A DNA stretch of 64,000 bases from Bacteroidia bacterium (GCA_026003255.1 BPGX01000002.1:186001-250000); one strand, 5' to 3'. Positions 26,901-35,597 are shown, counted from the stretch's first letter. Numbers and translations: made by a program. Notes: generated by a model not told the origin, from the sequence alone.

Positions 26901-27456
26901 ATAACTCGTTTTGTATTGAAATAGTTTTATCTTTGGAATACCAAGAATGAAGTTCTTTTTCAAATTCATCCCAGGTTTTGCCCTGTGGATTTTGTTTCCA
27001 ATTGATAAAAATTGCCTGTGCTTGCGATGGTCTTGGTCCCCATACAAAAAGTTCATTTCCTAACTCATCAAATACAATTAGCTTAGGAATGGACTTACTT
27101 CCATTGGTATGGTACTTTTCAATCCAGGAAGGGTTTTCATCTCTTAGTATAATATTCAAACGAATATTTTCCGAACATTCTGCGATTTTAGCAAGAACGG
27201 GTACAATTTGTGCACAATCTCCGCACCACGGTTCAGCAATTATGTACCAATTCATTTTTTTACTAATTTTTTTCAACAAGTCGACTAAAGTATTCTGTAA
27301 TTCAATTGTTTTATTCAAACGTTCCATTCTTTTGATGTTGAGCCGAATAAACCCTAACAACTTTTCATCATACTGATTCTTTTTGTTTTCATCTAATAGA
27401 GACGTTGCCCATTCAAAATATTCAGGATATGAAAAAACCTTGCCTTGAATCACCAT
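26845..27456 (-). CDS. Cytoplasmic thioredoxin-family protein
   Basis: 203 residues. IIAEPWCGDCAQIVPVLAKIAE holds a CGDC redox motif, and SIPKLIVFDELGNELFVWGPRP has the cis-Pro (SIPK) of the thioredoxin fold; the N-terminal 70 residues are helical. No signal peptide, so it is probably cytoplasmic, unlike its neighbours. It starts 5 bp after the stop of the exported thioredoxin gene. Confidence 0.83.
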   Translation of the reverse strand: MVIQGKVFSYPEYFEWATSLLDENKKNQYDEKLLGFIRLNIKRMERLNKTIELQNTLVDLLKKISKKMNWYIIAEPWCGDCAQIVPVLAKIAECSENIRLNIILRDENPSWIEKYHTNGSKSIPKLIVFDELGNELFVWGPRPSQAQAIFINWKQNPQGKTWDEFEKELHSWYSKDKTISIQNELYEKLFQVASMQLTSSHHD

Positions 27457-27461
27457 AATTT

Positions 27462-27902
27462 TTATTTTTTATATTTCTTTAATGCTTTTTTACCAAGTTC
27501 TATAAATTCATTAGGATTATGATACCCCACAACCGCGTATACCACATTTCCTTCGCTGTTCAGAAATAACAATGTCGGGTAAGAGTATACTCCATATTTT
27601 TCAGCTAGGATAGCCCCTTCACCTTCTTCACCATCTAATGATAAATTAATAAAATTTTCATTATAAAATTTTCCGACTTCTTCATTAGAAAATGTTTTAT
27701 ATTTTAATTTTTTACAAGGACCACACCACGAAGCATAAATGTCTAGAAAAATCAATTTGTTTTCTTTTTTTGAAAGAGATAAAGCATCTTTGAATTTTCC
27801 TTCATAAAATTTGATTCCAACATATTCTTCGTTTACACTTTTTTTAATAGTAAAGGGGATAATTAGTAAATAAATCAATGAAATTACAATGGATGTTTTC
27901 AT
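27462..27902 (-). CDS. Exported thioredoxin-family protein
   Basis: 146 residues with a signal peptide (MKTSIVISLIYLLIIPFTI). The thioredoxin motif is DIYASWCGPCKKLKYKTF (WCGPC) and the cis-Pro is in VYSYPTLLFLNSEGNVVY. Predicted periplasmic disulfide reductase. Second gene of the operon, 12 bp after the T9SS cargo gene. Confidence 0.88.
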   Translation of the reverse strand: MKTSIVISLIYLLIIPFTIKKSVNEEYVGIKFYEGKFKDALSLSKKENKLIFLDIYASWCGPCKKLKYKTFSNEEVGKFYNENFINLSLDGEEGEGAILAEKYGVYSYPTLLFLNSEGNVVYAVVGYHNPNEFIELGKKALKKYKK

Positions 27903-27913
27903 AGCTTTAGTTT

Positions 27914-28558
27914 TTAATGATTTACATATAATTTGCCTGATGTAATTATATTTTCAGAAGTATTTAATATCTTAAAATAATATACCCCATTGTGTAAGTT
28001 TAATACAGGAATTTCAAAGTAACCATTTGAACTATTAACGTCCTGTGTCAAGACTTTTTGTCCATCTGGGGAATATAGATGAAGGATGTAATTATTAGAT
28101 ATGGTTGAATTAGACGAATTGATGTATATTCTTACTAAATCGCTGGCTGGATTGGGAATGACCTTGTATGATAATTCTCTATAATCAACTATTTTAATCT
28201 CAATGGGTTCAGAATATCCATAACCTCCTAGATATAATTTGTAATTTAAAGTTTCATTTTTTGGTGGATTTGCATCGGTGAATGTATAGGACACGGGTGC
28301 AGAAATACTTCCACAAATTCCTTTGATGTCACCGATTCTTTTATACTCTTCTCCTTCGTTTTTTCGCCATACTTCTATACCCTGACATGTTTTCCCGGAG
28401 GTGATGGTACATAAAATTTGAATTTTACCGTTTATTTCAGTTATATGTAGATTATCTAAAATTGATTCTGCTTTTTGTCCATACATCCAGAATATGTTTA
28501 ACAGAATCAAACAATAACTGATTAAAGATTTAAATAATCTATTATGAAACATAACCAT
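27914..28558 (-). CDS. Small secreted protein with T9SS type A sorting domain
   Basis: 214 residues: a signal peptide (SLISYCLILLNIFWMYGQ), a fibronectin-III-like central domain (ILCTITSGKTCQGIEVWRKN...YTFTDANPP) and a T9SS type A domain (VIPNPASDLVRIYINSS...GVYYFKILN). It is the first gene of the nine-gene operon, with ECF promoter 2 ending 15 bp upstream of its start (ATG at 28558, or 28552). A surface protein at the head of a thiol-redox operon is unusual; its role is unknown. Confidence 0.8.
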   Translation of the reverse strand: MVMFHNRLFKSLISYCLILLNIFWMYGQKAESILDNLHITEINGKIQILCTITSGKTCQGIEVWRKNEGEEYKRIGDIKGICGSISAPVSYTFTDANPPKNETLNYKLYLGGYGYSEPIEIKIVDYRELSYKVIPNPASDLVRIYINSSNSTISNNYILHLYSPDGQKVLTQDVNSSNGYFEIPVLNLHNGVYYFKILNTSENIITSGKLYVNH

Positions 28559-28572
28559 TATGCTTTCATTTT

Positions 28573-28607
28573 AATATATAGATGCATGTTTGCTTTTTTC
28601 CTGACAA
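28573..28607 (-). promoter_or_regulatory. ECF-type promoter 2 (thioredoxin/peroxiredoxin operon)
   Basis: Minus-strand TTGTCAGGAAAAAA...CATCTATATATT, identical in spacing to the sites before the RiPP precursor and the mercury operon. The -10-like block ends about 15 bp before the first start codon of the operon, so the leader would be very short. Confidence 0.75.
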
Positions 28608-28620
28608 AATTAATTTGATT

Positions 28621-30282
28621 TCAACTAGCGCAGCAGCTTAGGGCGGCTACATTTTTTTTGAATCCAATAGCAGCTAATTTAATAGCTTCTGATAATGTCA
28701 AATAAGGATGTAAACTTTCAGCTAATTCTGATACAGTGATACCATACTTGATTGCCAAACTCAATTCCATTACCAATTCTCCTCCTTCCGGAGCAACTAT
28801 TCTTGCACCTAACAATTTATCTGTCTCCGGATGACGAATGAGTTTTACAAACCCACGCGTATCCATGGCTGCAATAGCACGAGGAACATCACTTAATGAA
28901 ATTTTGCTCACTTCGTAAGGAATGTTTTTCCTCTCACATTCTGCTTCATCCATACCAACGCCAGCCACCTGCGGATCTGTAAAAATTACCCATGGCAGTC
29001 CGGTATAATCTACCCTTTTAAACTCTTCTACGCAACATGCTGATGCATTGATGGCTGCTATTTTACCTTCATAAGCCGCGGTATACACATAAGGAGGATT
29101 TTGATTACAATCTCCTACTGCAAAAATGGTTGGTACACTTGTTTGTAAAAATTCGTTCACAATAATATGACCGGAAGGAAGCTTTGCTACACCAATTTTT
29201 TCTAAACCAAGTAATTTGGTATTGGGAGTGGTACCTGTTGCAACTACTATATGCCCATTTTCAACAAATTCAAAAGGTGCATTAGTTTTAAAATCTTTCC
29301 CTTTAATAATAATTTTTGAACCTACTCTTTCTACTTTGTCAATTCTGTGATTGGGATAAAATTCTATGCCTTCATTAGCCAGATGTTTTTGTATCTCTTC
29401 GCTTATGTCTGGCATTTGATTGCGAATTGCTCTTTCTGTAAATTCAATGATTCGGATTTTTACTCCCATACGATTATATGCGCTGGCAATTTCCAAACCA
29501 ATGTACCCAGCTCCAAGGATGGTTAAAGATTCCGGTTTTTCTTCCAGATCAAATAGAGTGGCATTAGTGAGATAACCCACTTCTTTGAGTCCTTCAATGG
29601 GTGGAATTTGTGTAGTTGCACCAGTTGCAATAATGATTTTATCGGCTGTATATTCTTCTTTTTCATTAACAACTATGGTCTTTTCATCAACAAATGTTGC
29701 AAGCCCTTCAACAACTCTCACCAGTTCAAGATTATCCAGCAAACCGATGTACTTTTTCTTTTGCATCTCTGCGACCAGTTGTTTTTTTTGTTGGATGATT
29801 TTCTGAAAGTTTACAGAAGGTGGAGAAAAACTGATTCCTTCAAAGTTGGAATGCGAACCATGATAAATGGTTTCTGCTGCCCGAATCAAAAATTTGGAAG
29901 GCACACAGCCGATATTTACGCACGTTCCACCAATTGGCAATCCGCCATTAATAAGCAATGTAGTTTTTCCTTGATTATTACATTCAATAGCAGCCGCAAA
30001 CGCTGCTGAACCGCCGCCGATGATAATAACATCGTAATGGCTTGTATCAATGTTACAGCAACTCATAGATTTAACTTTATATTGTTTTGTATTATTAATA
30101 GTGTGTACTATAACATCTTTGGAAATAAGATCAGGATTGAATACTACTTCACCCTGTCCGGTTTTGTAATTAATCTGTACATCCTGTACACCATGTTTAT
30201 TTTTTAATAATTTGCTAATACTGACTGCGCAATGTTCGCAGGTCATTCCGGTGATTTCCAATTTGATTTTTTCTGTTTTCAT
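28621..30282 (-). CDS. merA: Mercuric reductase with N-terminal heavy-metal-associated domain
   Basis: 553 residues. Residues 1-70 are an HMA domain (GMTCEHCAVSISKLL). Then comes the flavin disulfide reductase core: IIIGGGSAAFAAAIE, the redox pair in GGTCVNIGCVPSKF, NAD-binding LTILGAGYIGLEIASAY, and TIFAVGDCNQNPPYVYTAAYEG. The C-terminus ends LSCCAS, the vicinal cysteines that hand Hg(II) to the active site. It reduces Hg(II) to Hg(0) with NADPH in the cytoplasm. Last gene of the mer operon. Confidence 0.96.
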   Translation of the reverse strand: MKTEKIKLEITGMTCEHCAVSISKLLKNKHGVQDVQINYKTGQGEVVFNPDLISKDVIVHTINNTKQYKVKSMSCCNIDTSHYDVIIIGGGSAAFAAAIECNNQGKTTLLINGGLPIGGTCVNIGCVPSKFLIRAAETIYHGSHSNFEGISFSPPSVNFQKIIQQKKQLVAEMQKKKYIGLLDNLELVRVVEGLATFVDEKTIVVNEKEEYTADKIIIATGATTQIPPIEGLKEVGYLTNATLFDLEEKPESLTILGAGYIGLEIASAYNRMGVKIRIIEFTERAIRNQMPDISEEIQKHLANEGIEFYPNHRIDKVERVGSKIIIKGKDFKTNAPFEFVENGHIVVATGTTPNTKLLGLEKIGVAKLPSGHIIVNEFLQTSVPTIFAVGDCNQNPPYVYTAAYEGKIAAINASACCVEEFKRVDYTGLPWVIFTDPQVAGVGMDEAECERKNIPYEVSKISLSDVPRAIAAMDTRGFVKLIRHPETDKLLGARIVAPEGGELVMELSLAIKYGITVSELAESLHPYLTLSEAIKLAAIGFKKNVAALSCCAS

Positions 30283-30316
30283 AGTTAGTTAAATTGAAAT
30301 TTGAATTCTTTGTTTC

Positions 30317-30580
30317 TTATTGATTGAACTTTAAACACTCATCTCCACATTCATGTCCTTCTTCACCATGCAAATAAACATGCTCTTCCTTGCTACATGA
30401 CTGCGTGCAAACATGTTCCTTTAAATCAACATTATTATTATCAGCTGGGTGGCTATTTGCTTGATTTAATATTTTACACTCTTCCGTACATTGATGACCT
30501 TCTTCTCCATGTGGTGGATTGGCTTGTTGACAGGCATTCAGCATTAAAGTACTGCCAAGAATTAAAATTAATTTTTTCAT
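30317..30580 (-). CDS. Cys/His-rich small lipoprotein of the mer operon
   Basis: 87 residues with a lipobox (LMLNAC). The mature peptide holds two near-identical metal-binding-like units, HGEEGHQCTEECKILNQ and HGEEGHECGDECLKFNQ, plus a third Cys cluster (HVCTQSCSKEEH). It lies between merTP and merA, so a periplasmic or outer-membrane mercury/metal buffer is a reasonable inference. I do not recognise a named family. Confidence 0.7.
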   Translation of the reverse strand: MKKLILILGSTLMLNACQQANPPHGEEGHQCTEECKILNQANSHPADNNNVDLKEHVCTQSCSKEEHVYLHGEEGHECGDECLKFNQ

Positions 30581-30605
30581 AGTTTTAGGTTTTAGAAATT
30601 ATTGA

Positions 30606-31217
30606 TTAGTTATTTTTGATTTCACTTTTAACTACTTTGTATCCTGTAGCATTGATAGCTGCAATAACTCTATCCAAATTAGTTTGTGTTTTATCAAATT
30701 TTACAACTGCTTTGCCTGTTTTATGATTAGCTTCAGCGGATACAAAACCCGGAAGTTGTGTAACGGCATGTTTTACATGTTCTTCACAACCTTTGCAGGT
30801 CATTCCGGCAATTTCAAAATCGGCTTCTACTATATTTTCTGAACTGACAACAATTACTTTTTCTGATGTTTTAGGATAAAAAATGTGTGAATAATAAGGG
30901 AATGACAACATCAAAATGGCAAAAGCAGTTACTAATCCTAAAAATGTTTTAGTTTGAAAAAATGACGGTTTTTCTTCATCCTCACAGACACAGGCCATTT
31001 CTGCACGTGGTTTTAGTTTTTGATACCATGCAAATCCAAGAACCAAAGCGGTAATTCCAATAAGAAAAGGTCGGACGGGCTCTAACCATGAAAAAGTTGA
31101 TGCAATTCCGCCAATTCCAGCTATCATTGATAGCACAGGGGTGATGCAGCATAAAGAAGCTGCAAAAGCGGTAACCACTGCTGTAATCCAGGTTTTGTTG
31201 TTGTTTGTTGTTTTCAT
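30606..31217 (-). CDS. merT: Fused mercuric ion transporter MerT-MerP (MerTP)
   Basis: 203 residues. The N-terminal half is MerT-like: FAASLCCITPVLSMIAGIGG with the vicinal Cys in the first helix, and a second cytoplasmic Cys pair (ACVCEDEE). A third helix follows, then a MerP-like HMA domain (EIAGMTCKGCEEHVKHAV). It moves Hg(II) into the cell for MerA. Overlaps the ArsR gene by 4 bp. Confidence 0.92.
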   Translation of the reverse strand: MKTTNNNKTWITAVVTAFAASLCCITPVLSMIAGIGGIASTFSWLEPVRPFLIGITALVLGFAWYQKLKPRAEMACVCEDEEKPSFFQTKTFLGLVTAFAILMLSFPYYSHIFYPKTSEKVIVVSSENIVEADFEIAGMTCKGCEEHVKHAVTQLPGFVSAEANHKTGKAVVKFDKTQTNLDRVIAAINATGYKVVKSEIKNN

Positions 31218-31588
31218 AGCACTTCTTGTTTTTTAAGTTGATGGATAGATTTAAATAATGGACGAAGTAATTTTTCGTTTTCTTTTACAAGAGAGTAATA
31301 AATAGTTTGCCCTGAACGACGATTGGTAATAATTCCCGCATCTTTCAATTTGCGTAGATGTTGTGAAACAGCAGGAATACTCATATTAAGAATGTCAGAT
31401 AAATCACAGGGGCAGAGTTCTCCTTCTTCTTCCAGAAGATAAAGTATTTTCAGCCGAACATCACTCCCTGCCAATGAAAAAATGCGTGATAATTGTTGAA
31501 AAACGTTTTCATTTTTTTGAATTGTTTTTTTGCATTCTTTAATAATTGTTTCATCTGCAAACAATCTTGTACAACTTTCTTTTGTCAT
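31214..31588 (-). CDS. ArsR/SmtB-family repressor of the mer operon
   Basis: 124 residues. Winged helix: VRLKILYLLEEEGELCPCDLSDILNMSIPAVSQHLRKLKDAGIITNRRSGQTIYYSL. The ELCPCDL cysteines, with an early Cys near residue 6 and another at about residue 19, are the likely Hg/Cd-sensing thiols, as in CadC/ArsR metal sensors. It replaces the MerR activator of proteobacterial mer operons. A 22-bp inverted repeat upstream (31638-31659) is the likely operator. Its stop overlaps merTP. Confidence 0.9.
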   Translation of the reverse strand: MTKESCTRLFADETIIKECKKTIQKNENVFQQLSRIFSLAGSDVRLKILYLLEEEGELCPCDLSDILNMSIPAVSQHLRKLKDAGIITNRRSGQTIYYSLVKENEKLLRPLFKSIHQLKKQEVL

Positions 31589-31637
31589 AGTTTTAATTAT
31601 TGATGTTTTTCAGGTGCAAATATATTTATTAATTCAT

Positions 31638-31659
31638 TATTTAAGCAAATGCTTAAATA
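31638..31659. promoter_or_regulatory. Inverted-repeat operator of the ArsR-type mer repressor
   Basis: TATTTAAGCA-AA-TGCTTAAATA, 10+2+10 bp with complementary arms, 50 bp before the arsR start. The shape and composition match ArsR/SmtB operators. It lies between the ECF-type promoter 3 and the gene, so a repressor bound here would block transcription from that promoter. Confidence 0.7.
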
Positions 31660-31715
31660 TTAAAAAATGTTAAATGCATTTATTCTATTTATTGATAGCA
31701 TAATTGATTTCTTTG

Positions 31716-31750
31716 AATATATAGTTGATTAAATAATTTTTTCCTGACAA
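31716..31750 (-). promoter_or_regulatory. ECF-type promoter 3 (mercury operon)
   Basis: Minus-strand TTGTCAGGAAAAAA...CAACTATATATT, same length and spacing as the two other ECF-type sites; one base differs in the -10-like block. It points leftwards to arsR-merTP-merA, about 128 bp upstream of arsR, with the ArsR operator in between. Confidence 0.65.
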
Positions 31751-31821
31751 TTTTCGTTAATGTTTTTCCAAGCAAATATTTAAACGAAATGGACAACTTT
31801 TCCAATTTGAAACATTGCTTT

Positions 31822-32023
31822 ATCCCAAATTATTCATTAGGCGTCTCTCAAATGATGTGCATTCTTAATTACTGCTACTTTTAGGAATTATTTGTTTTCA
31901 CCCTTCCACAGGTGGAAGGGTAGTTATATGAATAAATAATAAACCCGTCATCGCGATGGTGTGTGAACGCACGAAGCAATCTCTTGTGAATATTCTTGAT
32001 TTCTAATGCATAATTTGGGTTTA
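31822..32023. repeat. Dispersed intergenic repeat, family B (copy 2)
   Basis: Bounded by TATCCCAAATTATTCATTAG and TAATGCATAATTTGGGTTTA (inverted ends). Contains CGTCATCGCGATGG...CGAAGCAATCTC, the same inner unit as at 17057. The ORF 31881-32117 overlapping it is not a gene. The region between the mer promoter and phaJ holds nothing else. Confidence 0.65.
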
Positions 32024-32262
32024 TGAATAGACAGGGGTATGAACCTGCAGCTTGAATTCTTTGATGATAATTAATGGCGAAAATGTTAGAGTTTTTGTAG
32101 AAATGATAATAATACATCTTCTATTGTTCATTTATTATGAAAACAATTAAATACATATATCAATGATTGATATTTACTAACAATGATGATTTTAAATGAT
32201 TAAAATTTTTTGATGTAATAATAATAAAATTTAATGTATTTTTGCATATAAAATATATTCTT

Positions 32263-32667
32263 ATGAAAGTAGGAGAAACATTTATTCATGAATTTCAATT
32301 TTCACAAAAAGATGTAGAAGAATTTGCAAGAGTAACGGGAGACAACAATCCTGTACACATTGATCCGGAATATGCAGCTAAGACAATGTTTAAGCGGCCT
32401 ATTATGCATGGTATGTTGGGAGCAGCATTGTTTAGTAAAGTTTTTGGGACAATGTTTCCCGGAGAAGGCACAATTTATTTGAAACAATCACTAAACTTTC
32501 TAAAACCAATGTATGTAGATACTCCATACATTGCGGAATTTACAGTAAAAGAAATTATTACTGAAAAAAATCGCGCAATTGTAGAAACACTTATTAAAGA
32601 CAAAGTAAGCGGTAATGTTTGTACGTCTGGTGAAGCTGTAATAATGAATGTCAATAAAATAAAATAA
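32263..32667 (+). CDS. MaoC-family (R)-specific enoyl-CoA hydratase
   Basis: 134 residues from the ATG at 32263; the track start overlaps the TATTTTTG -7 element (about 32237-32244). The hot-dog fold hydratase motif is FARVTGDNNPVHIDPEYA (Asp/His catalytic pair), then MHGMLGAALFSKVFG and YLKQSLNFLKPMYV. It is PhaJ-like and would hydrate crotonyl- or enoyl-CoA to (R)-3-hydroxyacyl-CoA. The next gene is PhaB-like, suggesting a hydroxyalkanoate or fatty-acid module. Confidence 0.85.
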   Translation: MKVGETFIHEFQFSQKDVEEFARVTGDNNPVHIDPEYAAKTMFKRPIMHGMLGAALFSKVFGTMFPGEGTIYLKQSLNFLKPMYVDTPYIAEFTVKEIITEKNRAIVETLIKDKVSGNVCTSGEAVIMNVNKIK

Positions 32668-32700
32668 TAATCTACATCATTAACCTTTAAATTTACAACT

Positions 32701-33438
32701 ATGAAAGGAAGGGTTGCATTAGTTACAGGCGCTACTGGTGGTCTTGGAACCGCCATGTGTAAAAAATTATATCAGGATGGTTTCAAAGTGGTTGGTAATT
32801 ATCACACTAAAGAAAAAGCCGAAAAATGGATGCAACAAATGAAGTCAGAAGGGTATGATATTCCCTTGTTTTATGGAGATGTAAGTGATTTTAATTCTGC
32901 AAAAGCAATGATCGAACAAATTGAAAAAGAAGTAGGACATATAGATGTTTTGGTAAATAATGCTGGAATTACACGAGATACTCGTTTAATTAAAATGACT
33001 TATGAGCAATGGGATGCAGTGATTAAAACGAATTTGTATAGTGTTTTCAATTGTACAAGAAATGTCATTGAGAAAATGATTGAGCGTAAGTTTGGAAGGA
33101 TCATCAATATCTCTTCGGTGAATGGACAACGAGGACAGATTGGACAATGTAATTACAGTGCTGCTAAAGCTGGTATGCATGGGTTTACCAAATCATTAGC
33201 ATTAGAAGTAGCAAAGTATGGTATTACCGTAAATACCATTTCACCGGGTTATGTGGCTACCGATATGGTCATGGCGGTTCGTGAAGATATTTTAGCAAAA
33301 ATTATTGAACAAATTCCGATAGGCAGATTGGGAGGCACACATGAAATTGCCTTTCTGGTCAGCTTCCTTGCCAGTGATGAAGCAAGTTTTATTACGGGTG
33401 CTAATTATAGCATTAATGGTGGTCAACATATGTATTAA
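32701..33438 (+). CDS. phaB: Acetoacetyl-CoA reductase/3-oxoacyl reductase (short-chain dehydrogenase), PhaB-like
   Basis: 245 residues. SDR motifs: VTGATGGLGTAMCKKL (NADPH site), NNAGITRD, ISSVNGQRGQIGQCNYSAAKAG (catalytic Ser and Tyr-x3-Lys) and SPGYVATDM. GQIGQCNYSAAKAG and the C-terminal NGGQHMY are typical of PhaB acetoacetyl-CoA reductases, not FabG. It reduces acetoacetyl-CoA to (R)-3-hydroxybutyryl-CoA with NADPH. It follows the MaoC gene by 33 bp and is followed by a strong terminator. Confidence 0.87.
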   Translation: MKGRVALVTGATGGLGTAMCKKLYQDGFKVVGNYHTKEKAEKWMQQMKSEGYDIPLFYGDVSDFNSAKAMIEQIEKEVGHIDVLVNNAGITRDTRLIKMTYEQWDAVIKTNLYSVFNCTRNVIEKMIERKFGRIINISSVNGQRGQIGQCNYSAAKAGMHGFTKSLALEVAKYGITVNTISPGYVATDMVMAVREDILAKIIEQIPIGRLGGTHEIAFLVSFLASDEASFITGANYSINGGQHMY

Positions 33439-33462
33439 TAATGTCTAATTTGTATATGGACT

Positions 33463-33497
33463 AAAAAGCCGTGTCAACTGCATGATACGGCTTTTTT
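33463..33497 (+). terminator. Intrinsic terminator after phaB
   Basis: AAAAAGCCGTGTCA-ACTGCA-TGATACGGCTTTTTT, a GC-rich stem with flanking A and T tracts, 25 bp after the phaB stop. The track start of the next ORF (33482) lies within it, showing that this start is wrong. Confidence 0.85.
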
Positions 33498-33523
33498 ATT
33501 TTCTTTGCAGCAAACATTCGTTT

Positions 33524-34755
33524 GTGAATTCATCTAATAAACACATCTGGATAATCAATGAATACGCCGGAAGCCCTTATCACGGAATGGAATTCAGGCA
33601 TTATTATTTATCTAAAGAGTTAATTAAACTTGGATATAAAGTAACCATCATTAGTGCCACCTATTCTCATTTATTTAAAAAAAATACCGCCTGCTACAAA
33701 ATGGTTTTAACTTTGAACAAATTGATGACATTCATTATGTGTGGATTAAAGTTCCCACATATTCGTCTGCACATTCTGTAAAAAGAGTTCTTAAATGGTT
33801 TTGGTATACATTATCGTTGTTTTTTTTACCAGTAAAAAAAATAGGCAAGCCGGATTATATTATTGTTTCACCGATGCAAACAATGCCCATATTCCCGGCA
33901 TACAGATGGGCAAAAAAAATTGATGCTAAATTAATTTTTGAAGTAAAAGATATATGGCCATTGTCGATTCAGGAATTAGGAGGATATTCAGCCAAACATC
34001 CTTTTATACAGATATTAAAATTTTTTGAACGATTTGCTATTACAAAGAGCGATGCAATTGTTTCAGTGCTTCCGAATTATCAGGAATATTTAAAGGATGA
34101 GGGTTTTAGTAGGAAGTTTCATTATATTCCAAATGGAATAGATGTAAATGAGGTAAATAATACAGAACCATTATCAGAAGAAGTAGAGCGATTAATTCCT
34201 AAAAATAAATTTATAGTTGGATATGCCGGAACGATTGGTAAAGCAAATGCTTTACATTATCTTATTGAAACGGCTATTATTTTAAAGGACAATCCGGATA
34301 TTGCCTTTGTGATTGTTGGGGATGGAAATGAGAAAGAGAAATTAAAACAAATGGTGAACAAAAGTAGCTTAAATAATGTTCATTTTATTAACTCAGTACC
34401 TAAAAAACAAATTCAAAGTTTATTGAAAAAATTTGATGTGTGTTATATTGGATTAGAACATAAGCAGTTATTCAGGTATGGGGTATCACCAAATAAATTA
34501 TTTGATTATTTGTATGCTTCAAGACCAGTGATATTTGCGATTTATTCACCCGGGAATGTTGTAGAACAGGCAAATGCTGGTTTCTGTGTTTACAATTCAT
34601 ATCCAGATGAAATTGCAAACAGCATTCTAAAATTGCATAAAATGCCTAAAGAAGGACGAATGGAAATGGGAAATAAAGGGCGTGAATTTGTTTTAAAACA
34701 TCACTCTTTTGAAATATTAGCAAAAAATTACAAAAAACTATTAGAAAATTTATGA
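33524..34755 (+). pseudogene. Glycosyltransferase family 4 (WbuB-like), interrupted by a one-base frameshift in an A8 tract
   Basis: Two track ORFs (33482-33781 and 33739-34755) are one gene. The first part, from the GTG at 33524, reads HIWIINEYAGSPYHGMEFRHYYL, the WbuB N-terminus. After the A8 run at 33677-33684 the frame changes. With one more A it continues FKKKYRLLQNGFNFEQIDDIHYVWIKVPTY and on to the normal C-terminal GT-B half (VGYAGTIGKANALHYLIETA, VSPNKLFDYLYASRPVIF), about 410 residues in all. WbuB-like enzymes transfer sugars in O-antigen or capsule synthesis. It may be a recent pseudogene, a slippage-expressed gene or an assembly error. Confidence 0.85.
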
Positions 34756-34828
34756 GATAAGTTTCTGATTTTAATCATTTTTCTATAAGTAAATAATTCT
34801 CTAACTTTGTCCGCAAACACAGATTTAT

Positions 34829-35182
34829 ATGGCAATAAAAATAACAGATGAGTGTATAAATTGTGGAGCATGCGAACCAGAGTGCCCTAATAATGCCATT
34901 TATGAAGGAGGTGCTGAATGGCGCTTCTCTGATGGGACCAAATTATCGGGAATGGTGCATGGTAAAAACTCTGGTATTGATGTGGATGCTGACGCCCCTC
35001 AACCTCCCAAAAGTATGGATGTTTATTATATTGTTACGGATAAATGTACCGAATGTGTGGGTTTTTTTGATGAACCACAGTGTGCAGCTGTATGCCCGGT
35101 AGATTGCTGCATTAAAGATGAAGACAATGTGGAAAGTCCTGAAGAATTATTAGAAAAGAAAAAGTATCTTCATGGTGAATAA
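34829..35182 (+). CDS. 2[4Fe-4S] ferredoxin
   Basis: 117 residues. First cluster motif [20 protein letters not shown]; second [22 protein letters not shown] with a loop insertion between Cys residues, as in Bacteroidota and chromatium-type ferredoxins. A small cytoplasmic electron carrier. A TAACTTTG -7 element lies about 22 bp before the ATG. Confidence 0.92.
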   Translation: MAIKITDECINCGACEPECPNNAIYEGGAEWRFSDGTKLSGMVHGKNSGIDVDADAPQPPKSMDVYYIVTDKCTECVGFFDEPQCAAVCPVDCCIKDEDNVESPEELLEKKKYLHGE

Positions 35183-35597
35183 ATTAATGGTTGCATTCTA
35201 ATATTGTAAAAACGCTCAATAACTCCAAAAAACATAATAGGTTTTTACGGCTTTTATTTTTCGTTTTTCTAAAAAGACAAATAAAACCTAAAATCCTCAA
35301 GTAAAATTACTAGAATTTTTATATAACTTGTTGGAACCCTTGTTAATCGTGCATCTCATCAAATTTAATTATCGGGTTGGATGCACAATTTTGGTGCATT
35401 ATATTTTTGGGAAAATGTATTCTAAATCCTGCTTCTATCAATGATTTTGAAAGTATTTGTAAAAATCACTTGCGGATTTTAGATAAAAATAAAGTTTCAA
35501 ATCAATCAGAAAGTTGTTAAATTTTATGATTGGTAATTAATTTTGATAAGCGAGAAGGGAATTAGAATATTTGTCTGTAACTTTGTATTAAAAAAAT
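35183..35597. other. Intergenic region without a recognisable gene
   Basis: 415 bases. There is a TAACTTTG element about 14 bp before the start of the next gene. A short open stretch near 35425-35520 looks like a decayed coding remnant but has no homology I recognise. No convincing RNA or repeat was found. Confidence 0.4.

Noticed and set aside
31881-32117. 78-residue minus-strand ORF
   Set aside because: It lies within dispersed repeat family B and has no coding features or neighbour support.
33739-34755. Separate glycosyltransferase starting at 33739
   Set aside because: The Met lies in the middle of the conserved N-terminal domain (VWIKVPTY); it is the second half of the frameshifted gene.
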